NCBI RefSeq assembly: GCF_030540825.1
Contig: NZ_JAUOEO010000002.1
Location: 124,001 to 188,000 of the forward strand
Length of the DNA stretch: 64,000 nt
From: Flavivirga spongiicola
Lineage (GTDB): Bacteria; Bacteroidota; Bacteroidia; Flavobacteriales; Flavobacteriaceae
Direction: 5' to 3'
How positions within the stretch are numbered: the stretch's first letter is position 1; each line of letters opens with the position of its first letter. The notes under the pieces were generated by a model. The model worked only from the letters and a program-made list of their open reading frames with translations, was not told the origin of the DNA and ran no database searches. Below, one piece after another: positions 36,176-44,900 of this stretch. The position numbers and the translations under genes were made by a program.

Positions 36176-36994
36176 ATGATGAAATTAAAAAAAGCACTTT
36201 TAGTATTTGGGATGGTAGTATTCATATTATCATGTGCTACAAATCCATTTACAGGTAAAAAGACTATGGCTTTGGTACCTAATTCTCAATTATTTCCAAC
36301 AGCTTTTGCTCAATATGACCAGTTTTTAACAGAGAATAAAGTTGTTACTGGAACAAAAGATGCTGCGATGATAACCAGAGTAGGGCAGCGCATTGCCGTA
36401 GCTGCAGAACGTTGGTTAAATGCTAATGGATATCAAGGCTATTTAAAAGACTATAAATGGGAATATAATTTAGTTGATGATAAAACGGTTAATGCCTGGT
36501 GCATGCCTGGAGGTAAAATAGTATTTTATACAGGTATTTTACCTATAGCAAAAGGGGAAACAGGAGTGGCAGCTATTATGGGGCATGAGGTAGCACATGC
36601 ACTGGCAAATCATGGACAACAACGTATGAGTGCTGCTTATGTACAACAAGGTCTGGCAGTTGCTGGAAATGTTGCTATTAAAGATGAAAAATCTAGGAAT
36701 GCATTTAATCAATATTATGGTGTTGGAACGCAAGTAGGTGTGATGCTGCCTTTTAGTAGAAGTCATGAAACTGAAGCAGATAAAATTGGTTTGTACTTAA
36801 TGGCGATTGCTGGTTATAACCCAGATGAAGCTTCAGAATTATGGAAGCGTATGAAGGCAAATAGTGGTGGAAAGGCACCACCAGAAATATTAAGTACACA
36901 CCCATCAAACGATTCTCGTATTGCTAACCTTAAAGCATTAGCACCTACAGCTAAAGCGGAAGCTAAAAAGTTTGGGGTTACTTCGTTTAAATAA
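36176..36994 (+). CDS. M48 family metallopeptidase lipoprotein
   Basis: The ATG at 36176 (MMKLKKALLVFGMVVFILSC) gives a lipoprotein signal with lipobox FILSC; the longer open frame upstream lacks support. The 272-residue protein has the N-terminal NPFTGKKTMALVPN motif and the zinc-site MGHEVAHALANHGQQR (HExxH) with the third ligand in HETEADKIGLYLMAIAGYNP. This is the LoiP/YcaL/BepA-like group of periplasmic quality-control proteases, short form without TPRs. Confidence 0.92.
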   Translation: MMKLKKALLVFGMVVFILSCATNPFTGKKTMALVPNSQLFPTAFAQYDQFLTENKVVTGTKDAAMITRVGQRIAVAAERWLNANGYQGYLKDYKWEYNLVDDKTVNAWCMPGGKIVFYTGILPIAKGETGVAAIMGHEVAHALANHGQQRMSAAYVQQGLAVAGNVAIKDEKSRNAFNQYYGVGTQVGVMLPFSRSHETEADKIGLYLMAIAGYNPDEASELWKRMKANSGGKAPPEILSTHPSNDSRIANLKALAPTAKAEAKKFGVTSFK

Positions 36995-37055
36995 TAATTT
37001 CGTTTGTTATGACTAATTTCTTAGCGTAGAAATAAAAATATTTATTTATTTTAGT

Positions 37056-37085
37056 GGGCTGCTCATAAAAGGGCAGCTTTTTTAT
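37056..37085 (+). terminator. terminator/attenuator directly before the MFS gene
   Basis: GGGCTGC, loop, GGCAGC then a T-run ending 3 bp before the MFS ATG. It can terminate the protease transcript. Because nothing but the hairpin precedes the ATG, transcripts that reach the MFS gene must pass through it, so it may work as an attenuator. Confidence 0.7.
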
Positions 37086-37086
37086 T

Positions 37087-38388
37087 ATGGCAGTACTAGA
37101 AAAAGGGAGTAAAAAACTCTTAAACGCCTGGGCGTTTTACGATTGGGCAAATTCGGTTTATACCTTAACCATAGCCTCATCCATATTTCCTATATTTTAT
37201 TCGACATTGTTCCTTTCAGAAATAAAAAAAGTTTCGGCTTTTGGGTTTGAATTTAAAAGTACGGCATTAATTACTTTTGTTACTGCATTTACTTTTCTTG
37301 TAGTCGCTTTTACGTCACCTATCCTCTCGGGTATTGCAGATTATGTTGGTAATAAGAAAAATTTCATGAAATTTTTCTGCTACGTTGGCGGACTAGGTTG
37401 TATAGGGTTATATTGGTTTAATTTAGAGCATATCCATTTAAGTTTATTATTTTATTTTATGGGCTTAATAGGGTACTGGGGGAGTTTGGTTTTTTATAAT
37501 TCTTATTTGCCAGATATAGCATTTCCTGAGCAACAAGATAGTATTAGTGCCAAAGGTTTTTCATTGGGGTATATTGGAAGTGTCATTTTATTACTTGTGA
37601 ATTTAGCAATGGTGATGAGCCAGGATGATGGAGCAGATAAAATGCAAATGATGAGATACTCTTTTCTAACAGTTGGTTTATGGTGGATTTTATTCAGTCA
37701 ATATTCATTTTATTTTTTACCAAAAGGAACATCTTCAGGGCACAAAGTGACTAGGGCTATTGTTTTTAATGGCCTAAAGGAATTGCGACTCGTATGGAAA
37801 CAGTTAAAACAAGATTTAAGATTGAAACGTTATTTATATGCCTTTTTTGTCTTTAGTATGGCAGTGCAAACCATTATGTTGATTGCGGTTTATTTTGGGG
37901 AAGAAGAAATTGCATGGGGAGGAGATAGCGAAAAAACAATGGGTTTGATTGTGAGTATTTTAGTTATACAAATCGTAGCTGTTTTTGGAGCAGTTCTAAC
38001 ATCAAAAGCTTCTTCTAAATATGGGAATATTAAAACGTTAATTGCTATTAATTTTATTTGGATGGCATTATGTTTTTATGCTTTTTTTATGGAAACACCT
38101 CTTCAGTTTTATATTGCAGCATCCATAGTTGGTTTAGTAATGGGAGGAATACAATCTTTAGCACGATCTACGTATTCTAAATTTTTACCAGAAACAGAAG
38201 ATACCACATCTTATTTTAGTTTTTATGATGTAGCAGAGAAAATAGGCATTGTTATTGGTATGGGAATCTTCGCGACCATAGACCAGATAACTGGAAGTAT
38301 GCGAAATGCCATTCTGTTTTTATTTGTATTCTTTTTAGCAGGCATTTTGATGCTTTTTAGAGTGCCTAAAGAAAGAGTCGAAAATTGA
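37087..38388 (+). CDS. MFS transporter, UMF1 family
   Basis: A 433-residue protein with about twelve transmembrane helices. The N-terminal LLNAWAFYDWANSVYTLTIASSIFPIFYST is the signature of the UMF1/Atg22-like MFS group, and MGGIQSLARSTYSKFLPETEDTTSYFSFYDVAEKIGIVIG in the C-terminal half is equally typical. Substrates of bacterial UMF1 members are unproven; the eukaryotic relative Atg22 exports amino acids from the vacuole. Confidence 0.9.
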   Translation: MAVLEKGSKKLLNAWAFYDWANSVYTLTIASSIFPIFYSTLFLSEIKKVSAFGFEFKSTALITFVTAFTFLVVAFTSPILSGIADYVGNKKNFMKFFCYVGGLGCIGLYWFNLEHIHLSLLFYFMGLIGYWGSLVFYNSYLPDIAFPEQQDSISAKGFSLGYIGSVILLLVNLAMVMSQDDGADKMQMMRYSFLTVGLWWILFSQYSFYFLPKGTSSGHKVTRAIVFNGLKELRLVWKQLKQDLRLKRYLYAFFVFSMAVQTIMLIAVYFGEEEIAWGGDSEKTMGLIVSILVIQIVAVFGAVLTSKASSKYGNIKTLIAINFIWMALCFYAFFMETPLQFYIAASIVGLVMGGIQSLARSTYSKFLPETEDTTSYFSFYDVAEKIGIVIGMGIFATIDQITGSMRNAILFLFVFFLAGILMLFRVPKERVEN

Positions 38389-38425
38389 TTAAAAGAAGAA
38401 AGGTCTGAAAATCGTTTGGATGTCC

Positions 38426-38490
38426 GTTCGAATGCAGTCGAGAACTTTTAATGTCTTTATTTTTAAGACATCTCGACTGCGCTCGATGTG
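38426..38490. repeat. intergenic inverted repeat with TCGACTGCGCTC text
   Basis: TGCAGTCGAG ... CTCGACTGCG arms enclose a second hairpin, AATGTCTTTA-loop-TAAGACAT. The arm text TCGACTGCGCTC occurs again at 53888-53899 and is a widespread intergenic repeat motif in flavobacteria. It sits in the convergent gap between the MFS and GIN-domain genes and may also serve as a terminator. Confidence 0.65.
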
Positions 38491-38533
38491 ACAGCTTTTA
38501 GTTTTAATTTATATTTTAGTAAACAAGTTTTGT

Positions 38534-39265
38534 TTATTGGCTAATGCTCCCAGAACCTGCAACTTTGGAATCTACTGTTGGGTTTCCTCTATAAACAATA
38601 TCACCAGATCCAGCTACCCTTGCTTTTAAAGTCTCGTTGCTAACAACTTTAGCATCTCCAGATCCAGCAACAGAAACTTCTGTATTGTTTGCTTGTAAAT
38701 CGAAACCGTGAAAATCACCAGATCCCGCTACTTTAGCTACTAAATTATTCGTGTCACCTTTTAACTTAAGATCACCCGAACCAGATATAGATGCTTTTGT
38801 AGATGATGCTTTAATGTCAAGAATAACGTCTCCAGAGCCAGCTAATGAAACATCTAAATGAGTTGTAGTTATAGTGTCTTCGTTCCATAAATCTCCAGAA
38901 CCTGAAAGAGAGACTTTACTTATGTCTTTAAATGGAATAGTAATTTTTATAGTTTTGTTTCTGCTAGATTTTAAGTTGGTGCCTTTTCTTGTTTTTACAA
39001 TTAAATTATTGTTTTTAACCTCAGTGACTATATGTTCTAATAAGTTTTCTTCTCCTTCAATTTTAATATTTCCTTCAGTACCACTTACAATAACAAAATC
39101 CATGTTTCCGGCGCATTTTATACCATCATATTCAGAGGTTGTTCTGGTTATGATTTTCACATTACCGTTTCCTTTTATAGATTTTCCCCATTGGGCATAC
39201 GATGTAGAAGCAAAAAATAACATCGCTATAATTAAGACTGTTTGTTTTTTGATTAATTTTTTCAT
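38534..39265 (-). CDS. head GIN domain (DUF2807) exported protein
   Basis: A 243-residue protein with a signal peptide (to SYAQ, about residue 25) and one DUF2807 right-handed beta-helix-like domain. It shows regular repeats of a V-A-G-S-G-D type motif (VSLSGSGDLW, VSLAGSGDVI, ASISGSGDLK, AKVAGSGDFH, VSVAGSGDAK, ARVAGSGDIV, SKVAGSGSIS) spaced about 20 residues. Such domains are predicted surface or periplasmic adhesin-like proteins with no proven role. It ends a probable operon with an ECF sigma factor, an anti-sigma-like protein and a second beta-repeat protein. Confidence 0.9.
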   Translation of the reverse strand: MKKLIKKQTVLIIAMLFFASTSYAQWGKSIKGNGNVKIITRTTSEYDGIKCAGNMDFVIVSGTEGNIKIEGEENLLEHIVTEVKNNNLIVKTRKGTNLKSSRNKTIKITIPFKDISKVSLSGSGDLWNEDTITTTHLDVSLAGSGDVILDIKASSTKASISGSGDLKLKGDTNNLVAKVAGSGDFHGFDLQANNTEVSVAGSGDAKVVSNETLKARVAGSGDIVYRGNPTVDSKVAGSGSISQ

Positions 39266-39394
39266 GTGTTTATATTTATTGTTTTTAATTGGTCACATGC
39301 GACCTTTGATGAATAAAATAATTATTCCCTAGAGAGTTTAATAATTATTTTAATCATATCGGTTTCATGTGTTTAAAGATTTATTATTGATGAA

Positions 39395-40477
39395 TTAATT
39401 TTTATAAAGAGACACACTTCCGTATTCAGATTCTATATTAATAGTATTTCCCGATGTTTTGTTACCATAATAACCTGCATAGAGTTTATCTGTAGATTTT
39501 ATAATTTTCTTTGTGAATTCTAAGCCATCACTATTTAAGGATCCGTATTCTAAATCAATATTAAAATTAAAATGGTATGCAGGTGCGTAACCTATTTTTA
39601 TACCGACATAATCAGATTTTATTGTAACATTTCCAGCATTCTCAGCCATCCTTTTTATCTTTATAGAGCCATAATCAGCTTTAAGGCTTACGTTTTTATA
39701 TACATCACCAATAATAGTTGTTAAATAATCGCCATTTCCAGTAATGTTATTTGCTTTTTCAATGTTTATATTACCATAATCACAATTGTAATTAACATCT
39801 TCTGCTATTTCAACTTTGGAGTTGGTATAGTCTGCATTAATATTTAATGCATTTGTTTTAGAAACCGTAAAACCACTATAATCAGCATTTATTTTTCCAC
39901 TTTTTATATATTCAAAATGGCAGTTATTGGTATAATCAAAATTAATATCGTTGTCATCGGCCAACAATTCTTTGGTCGTTATTTTACCGTAGTCGCAGTT
40001 AATTTTTGCAACACCTTTAAGTTTGTCTACATTGATTGTTCCGTAGTCATTATTTAAATCAATACTATTTGTAATTGGTATTTTTACTATATAGTTAATT
40101 TTCATATGTACTTTATTTCTTTTCCCCCAATTCCACCAAGAATCAGATTTTTTCGGAAATTTTGTTTTTGCAGAAACAAAGCTTGATGAGGTATCAAAGT
40201 CTACAGTAATGCCATCTAATTTATCTTGTACTTTTTCTTCATCATTCCCTGTAGTGGTAATGGTGATCTCAAAAACCACTCTATTTTCATTCCATGTAAC
40301 AATATCAATATTTCCATAGCTATTATCTATACTTAACATAGCATTCGATGTTACAGGGTATTCCTTGTTGATTGTTTTCTTTTTTGTGTATTTGCCTTTT
40401 GCATCTATTGATGCTGTGGCAAACAGTGGTACTGTAAGAAGTAAGATTAATATTTTAAATTGTAGTGCTCGTTTCAT
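39395..40477 (-). CDS. DUF4097-like beta-repeat exported protein
   Basis: A 360-residue protein with a signal peptide (to about residue 25, TASIDA) and many short repeats based on N-x-D-Y-G/T (LNNDYGTINV, INCDYGKITT, INADYSGFTV, INADYTNSKV, YNCDYGNINI, LKADYGSIKI, IESEYGSVSL). This points to a parallel beta-helix similar to DUF4097 adhesins. It overlaps the preceding anti-sigma-like gene by 23 bp, so the two are translated together. Function not known; envelope-stress related by context. Confidence 0.82.
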   Translation of the reverse strand: MKRALQFKILILLLTVPLFATASIDAKGKYTKKKTINKEYPVTSNAMLSIDNSYGNIDIVTWNENRVVFEITITTTGNDEEKVQDKLDGITVDFDTSSSFVSAKTKFPKKSDSWWNWGKRNKVHMKINYIVKIPITNSIDLNNDYGTINVDKLKGVAKINCDYGKITTKELLADDNDINFDYTNNCHFEYIKSGKINADYSGFTVSKTNALNINADYTNSKVEIAEDVNYNCDYGNINIEKANNITGNGDYLTTIIGDVYKNVSLKADYGSIKIKRMAENAGNVTIKSDYVGIKIGYAPAYHFNFNIDLEYGSLNSDGLEFTKKIIKSTDKLYAGYYGNKTSGNTINIESEYGSVSLYKN

Positions 40478-41021
40478 GTGATGAGTTATTTAATTGTTTA
40501 ATGTTTTCAATTTGCTCTAAAGCATTTTTTAATATGTCTATTCTATTTTGAAAGTTGGAAATCATAGCATAGATAACACGACTATCATCTCCGCTTTCTG
40601 TTAAATCTATTTTTAAAGATTCATAATCCTCTTCCAATATCTTCATACGTGCCATAGTGTCTTGAATTAGGGCTTGAGTTTTAGGAGAATCTTCATTCTT
40701 GATTTTACTTAATTCTTCTGCTATAGTTAATGTAAAGAAGTCTTCTGTTTCTGCCATTTTAGGTGATACACTGGCTAATTCTCTATAGCTTGAATCTTGC
40801 TGAGAACCTATAAAAAGTGTCACTAACAAAATTACAGAAGCGGCTACACCAATTAATGGTTTCCATAAACGACGCCTTTGTTTACCAACTTTAATTAGTT
40901 GTAGCTCGCCTTGTTTATTTAATTTGTTTAAAAAGCGTTCCCTATGATTTGATCCCGGATTTTCTATATCGAAATCATTTTCATGTTTTTTAAACAGTTG
41001 TTCTATAGTATTTTTATTCAT
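40455..41021 (-). CDS. anti-sigma-like membrane protein
   Basis: A 188-residue protein: a cytosolic N-terminus of about 50 residues (including NHRERFLNKLNK), one transmembrane helix (PLIGVAASVILLVTLFIGS, about 53-71), and a periplasmic coiled-coil-like C-terminus (LIQDTMARMKILEEDYESLKIDL ... NRIDILKNALEQIENI). Single-pass topology and overlaps with both the sigma gene (8 bp) and the next gene mark it as the probable anti-sigma factor. There is no classical zinc anti-sigma HxxxCxxC motif. Confidence 0.75.
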   Translation of the reverse strand: MNKNTIEQLFKKHENDFDIENPGSNHRERFLNKLNKQGELQLIKVGKQRRRLWKPLIGVAASVILLVTLFIGSQQDSSYRELASVSPKMAETEDFFTLTIAEELSKIKNEDSPKTQALIQDTMARMKILEEDYESLKIDLTESGDDSRVIYAMISNFQNRIDILKNALEQIENIKQLNNSSHETSTTI

Positions 41022-41574
41022 AAACCATTTGTAATTTTGTTCTTAAGCTTTCTTTAGCTCTAGAAATCGTTGCTCTACAATTAGTATTGGTAATGTTTAA
41101 AATATTACTTATTTCTTCGTAATCGTAACCTTCAATTAAATTTAAGGTTAAAGCAATTCTATAATTATCTTTTAAGGACTTCATAGTGTTTAAAATTTGC
41201 TTCACTTTTATATTTGCAAATTCGTAATTGCTTTCTATACCATTATTGTCATCTTCTATCTTATATAAAATATCATCTAAAGGAACTTCGTTGTTTTTGT
41301 TATTCTTTTTATAATGATAAATGCTATTATTTATAACAATTCGTTTTAACCAGGCTCCAAATATTTTTGATTCTTTAAGACTCTTTAGTTTTGTAAAAGC
41401 CATTAAAAATGAATCTTGCATAATATCTTCTGCTTCAAAACTATCTTTTACAATTCTAAAAGAAGCATTGTACATGGCTTTATAATATCTGTTATATATT
41501 TCCAATTGTGCAGATTGGTTTCCAGATTTACAAAGCTCAACAAGCTGTTCGATATTTAATTTAGTTGGCGTCAA
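41014..41574 (-). CDS. ECF RNA polymerase sigma factor
   Basis: A 186-residue ECF sigma factor. Region 2: YNRYYKAMYNASFRIVKDSFEAEDIMQDSFLMAFTKL, with KIFGAWLKRIVINNSIYHYKK after it; region 4: LKDNYRIALTLNLIEGYDYEEISNILNITNTNCRATISRAKESLR. It heads a four-gene operon encoding an anti-sigma-like membrane protein and two exported beta-repeat proteins. The operon probably autoregulates in response to an envelope signal; the signal is not evident. Confidence 0.92.
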   Translation of the reverse strand: MTPTKLNIEQLVELCKSGNQSAQLEIYNRYYKAMYNASFRIVKDSFEAEDIMQDSFLMAFTKLKSLKESKIFGAWLKRIVINNSIYHYKKNNKNNEVPLDDILYKIEDDNNGIESNYEFANIKVKQILNTMKSLKDNYRIALTLNLIEGYDYEEISNILNITNTNCRATISRAKESLRTKLQMVYE

Positions 41575-41628
41575 AAAAACAAATTGTTATAATATAGATT
41601 ACTGTTATTCTATTTTGTTACAGTTTCT

Positions 41629-41669
41629 CAAAAAAAAATCCTATACTCTTGTAGAATATAGGATTTTAA
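41629..41669 (-). terminator. probable original metE terminator, displaced
   Basis: Read on the minus strand: ATCCTATA, loop, TATAGGAT followed by nine T. It would end the metE transcript, but a MITE-like element lies between it and the metE stop codon. Confidence 0.75.
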
Positions 41670-41672
41670 TAT

Positions 41673-41859
41673 TGAACTCACCTTGACTTTTTATGATTTG
41701 CTACAAAATCATCCCCTTTCTGCAACGGGGTAGGCTATTTTATTCCTATATCTTTTCTTTTTATTACACCGTAGCGATGTTATGATGTGCAAAAAAGACC
41801 TCATCTAGAAACAAAAGCATGACTTTTCGCTTAAATAAAAAAAAGTCAAGGTGAGTTCA
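41673..41859. mobile_element. MITE-like inverted-repeat element, copy B
   Basis: A 187-bp non-coding element with perfect 20-bp inverted repeats (41673-41692 and 41840-41859) beginning TGAACTCACC. The core CGTAGCGATGTTATG (near 41770) and GACTTTTCGCTTAAA before the right arm correspond to those of copies A and C. The interior also has CAACGGGGT text absent from the other copies. It lies 46 bp downstream of the metE stop and next to the displaced terminator. It has no coding capacity. Confidence 0.82.
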
Positions 41860-41905
41860 TGATTATAATGAATGATTTTTAAAATTTCATTGATATCAAA
41901 TAAAG

Positions 41906-44218
41906 TTAAACGACTTCCATTTCCTTTTCTCTTAGTTGTTTTGCTGCCTTTACAAGATTTTTTAAGGCAGCTGTTGTTTCAGGCCAGCCTCTGGTTTTTA
42001 GTCCACAATCGGGATTTACCCAAATATGTTCTTTGGGTAAAACGTTTTTAGCCTTTATAAGCAAGTGTTCAATTTCTTTTACCGAGGGGATTCTAGGCGA
42101 GTGAATATCATAAACACCTGGGCCAATTTCATTTGGGTATTTAAAATCTACAAACGCATCTAATAATTCCATTTCAGATCGAGATGTTTCAATAGTAATA
42201 ACATCTGCATCCATAGCAGCAATATTATTTATAATATCATTAAATTCAGAATAGCACATATGCGTATGAATTTGTGTTTCATCTTTTACGCCACTTGCAG
42301 AAATCCGGAATGCTTTTACAGCCCAATCTAAATACGCCTTCCACGCTTCTTTTCTTAATGGTAAACCTTCGCGAATGGCAGGTTCATCAATTTGAATAAT
42401 TTTTATTCCGTTATGCTCTAAGTCTACGACCTCGTCTCTAATCGCTAATGCTATTTGATTGCATGTTACCTGTCTAGGTTGATCATTTCTAACAAATGAC
42501 CATTGTAAAATGGTTACCGGCCCAGTAAGCATGCCTTTTACAGGTAGATCTGTTAAGGATTGCGCATAAGCAGACCATTTTACAGTCATGGGATGTTCAC
42601 GAGATACATCACCAAACAGAATAGGAGGTTTTACACATCTACTTCCATAACTTTGTACCCAACCAGAGCTGCTAAATACAAATCCATTTAATTTTTCTCC
42701 AAAATATTCAACCATATCATTCCGTTCAAATTCTCCGTGAACTAAGACGTCGATACCAGTTTCTTCTTGAAAATGAATAGAATCTTTTGTTTCTCTTGCA
42801 ATTAGTGAATCATATTCTGCTTGTGATAAAATTCCTTTTTTGAATTTTGACCTCCAACTTCTAACTTCTTTAGTTTGCGGAAATGACCCAATGGTTGTTG
42901 TTGGGAATAATGGTAAGTTTAATGCCGATTTTTGTTTTGCTTGTCTATTTTTAAATGTGCTTTTTCTTTGACTATCGGTATCGTTTAACGCAAGTACTCT
43001 ATTTTTTACTTTTTCGTTATGAATTAATGTGGAGGCTTTTCTGTTTACATGTGCCATTTTATTGTCTTTAAATTCTTTTTCAAACTCATTATAGTTTGAA
43101 GAAGCTAAGCCTTTTAAAGTTCTAATTTCTTGTAATTTTTGTTTAGCAAATGCCAACCATTGCTTTATTTCTGTGGTTAAGTCATTTTCATTGGTTTCTA
43201 AGTCTAAATCATAAGGACAGTGGAGTAGAGAACATGATGAAGCTATCCAGATATTTTCTTCTCCAATTTTAGAAATGACAGATTCAATAGTTTGTAGAGA
43301 GTTATCGAAATTATTTTTCCAAATATTTCTTCCGTCAACTAAGCCTAAAGATAGTTTTGTGTTGGTGTTATAATGTTTAGATTCAAAAATATCATTTAAT
43401 TGTAATTGACATCTTACTAAATCTAAATGTAAAGTGTCGATGGGTAGTTTTAGAACAGTGTCTAAATTATCACCATAACAATCAAAGTAGTTTGCTAAAA
43501 AGACTTTTAAATTAGGAAATTTGGTACTTATCTCTTCGTAAGTAAATTTAATCGCATCTCTTGCTTGTTCATTTAAATTTAGGGCTAAACAAGGCTCGTC
43601 AAATTGAATGTATTCAACATTTAATTGGGTTAGTTGAGTAATAATTTCGAAATAAACAGGTAATAGTTTTTCCAATAAACTTAGTCTATGAAAACCTTCT
43701 TCTTTTTCTTTTCCTAATAATAAAAATGTTACAGGTCCAATTAACACAGGTTTGGTTTTAATGCCTAATTCTAATGCTTCTTTGTATTCGTCAATTATTT
43801 TGGTTGAGAAAAACTCAAAAGTTTGTTCTTTTTCAAATTCTGGCACTATATAATGGTAGTTCGTGTCAAACCATTTGGTCATTTCCATGGCGGTACAGTC
43901 TATTTCTTTATTTTGTATGCCTCTGGCCATTGCAAAGTACAGATCTAATTGGTTTTTATGTTTTAGTTTGTCGTAACGCTTTGGAATACAGCCTACACTT
44001 AAGCAAGTATCTAGTACTTGGTCATAAAAAGAAAAATCATTTGAAGGCATACTATCGATTCCTGTATTTTTTTGAAGCTGCCAGTTTTCTTTTCTAATAC
44101 GACTACCTAACTCTAAAAGCTCTTTTTGATTTGTTTTGCCTGTCCAATAAGCTTCGTTTGCTTTTTTTAGCTCTCTTTGATTTCCGATTCTTGGGTATCC
44201 TAAAATTGTAGTTTTCAT
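41906..44218 (-). CDS. metE: cobalamin-independent methionine synthase
   Basis: A 770-residue enzyme starting at MKTTILGYPRIGNQRELKKA, the conserved N-terminus; an upstream in-frame extension of 24 codons is not supported. The C-terminal catalytic barrel has FPTTTIGSFPQT, the zinc-site residues HTHMCYSEF and NPDCGLKTRGW, and MLTGPVTILQWSF. It transfers a methyl group from 5-methyltetrahydropteroyl-triglutamate to homocysteine. No SAM or cobalamin riboswitch is visible upstream; the divergent Lrp-family gene is a candidate regulator. Confidence 0.96.
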   Translation of the reverse strand: MKTTILGYPRIGNQRELKKANEAYWTGKTNQKELLELGSRIRKENWQLQKNTGIDSMPSNDFSFYDQVLDTCLSVGCIPKRYDKLKHKNQLDLYFAMARGIQNKEIDCTAMEMTKWFDTNYHYIVPEFEKEQTFEFFSTKIIDEYKEALELGIKTKPVLIGPVTFLLLGKEKEEGFHRLSLLEKLLPVYFEIITQLTQLNVEYIQFDEPCLALNLNEQARDAIKFTYEEISTKFPNLKVFLANYFDCYGDNLDTVLKLPIDTLHLDLVRCQLQLNDIFESKHYNTNTKLSLGLVDGRNIWKNNFDNSLQTIESVISKIGEENIWIASSCSLLHCPYDLDLETNENDLTTEIKQWLAFAKQKLQEIRTLKGLASSNYNEFEKEFKDNKMAHVNRKASTLIHNEKVKNRVLALNDTDSQRKSTFKNRQAKQKSALNLPLFPTTTIGSFPQTKEVRSWRSKFKKGILSQAEYDSLIARETKDSIHFQEETGIDVLVHGEFERNDMVEYFGEKLNGFVFSSSGWVQSYGSRCVKPPILFGDVSREHPMTVKWSAYAQSLTDLPVKGMLTGPVTILQWSFVRNDQPRQVTCNQIALAIRDEVVDLEHNGIKIIQIDEPAIREGLPLRKEAWKAYLDWAVKAFRISASGVKDETQIHTHMCYSEFNDIINNIAAMDADVITIETSRSEMELLDAFVDFKYPNEIGPGVYDIHSPRIPSVKEIEHLLIKAKNVLPKEHIWVNPDCGLKTRGWPETTAALKNLVKAAKQLREKEMEVV

Positions 44219-44380
44219 AAAATTACATTGTTTTTTATATCCTTGCAAAATTAGTTTTATAGATTTTTTATATATAAAAATGCTATTCATTTGGATGTAA
44301 TAACTATTTTTGAAGTTTATAATAGTTTTATAATCTTTTAGTGGTATCTAAAAATAAGTAAGACAGAAAATAATTCTATA

Positions 44381-44839
44381 ATGCCATTAGATAAAATAGA
44401 TTTTCGCATCTTAAACATACTTCAAAACAATTCTAATTTAACTACTAAGGAATTAGCGGCTAAGGTAAATTTGTCCACAACACCAGTATTTGAAAGGGTG
44501 AAAAAATTAGAAAAGGAGGGTTATATTAAAAAGTATAAAGCCATTTTAGATCCTGAAAAATTAGATAGGGGACTCACGGTGTTTTGTAATATAAGGCTTA
44601 AAGAGCATACTCGTAAAATTGGAAATCAATTTGTAAAGGATATTCTCTCTTTAGATGAGGTTATTGAATGTTATAACATTTCTGGAGATTATGATTTTTT
44701 ATTGAAAGTTTTGGTAAAAGACATGAAAGATTACCAAAATTTTGTTCTAAATCATTTGGGAGAATTACAAAATATAGGAAGTGCTCACAGTACTTTTGTA
44801 ATGGGGGAGATTAAAAATTCTTATTTAGTTCCTCTTTAG
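44381..44839 (+). CDS. Lrp/AsnC family transcriptional regulator
   Basis: A 152-residue protein: N-terminal winged helix (LDKIDFRILNILQNNSNLTTKELAAKVNLSTTPVFERVKKLEKEGYIKKYKAILD) and C-terminal RAM/ASNC effector domain (GDYDFLLKVLVKDMKDYQNFV, then the HSTFVMGEIKNS ending). These are octameric regulators that bind amino acids. The divergent arrangement with metE, 162 bp apart, suggests regulation of methionine synthesis; this is inferred from position. Confidence 0.9.
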   Translation: MPLDKIDFRILNILQNNSNLTTKELAAKVNLSTTPVFERVKKLEKEGYIKKYKAILDPEKLDRGLTVFCNIRLKEHTRKIGNQFVKDILSLDEVIECYNISGDYDFLLKVLVKDMKDYQNFVLNHLGELQNIGSAHSTFVMGEIKNSYLVPL

Positions 44840-44854
44840 TCTAATTTAAAAGCA

Positions 44855-44889
44855 AAAAAAACTCGGAAATTAATTTCCGAGTTTTTTAA
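44855..44889. terminator. bidirectional terminator between the Lrp gene and clpC
   Basis: AAAAAAACTCGGAAAT TA ATTTCCGAGTTTTTT: long perfect stem with A- and T-runs on both sides, between convergent genes. Confidence 0.92.
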
Positions 44890-44900
44890 AGATTGTTTTA

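Noticed and set aside
44219..44380. SAM or cobalamin riboswitch in front of metE
   Set aside because: The region is only 162 bp, AT-rich and lacks the conserved cores of either riboswitch.
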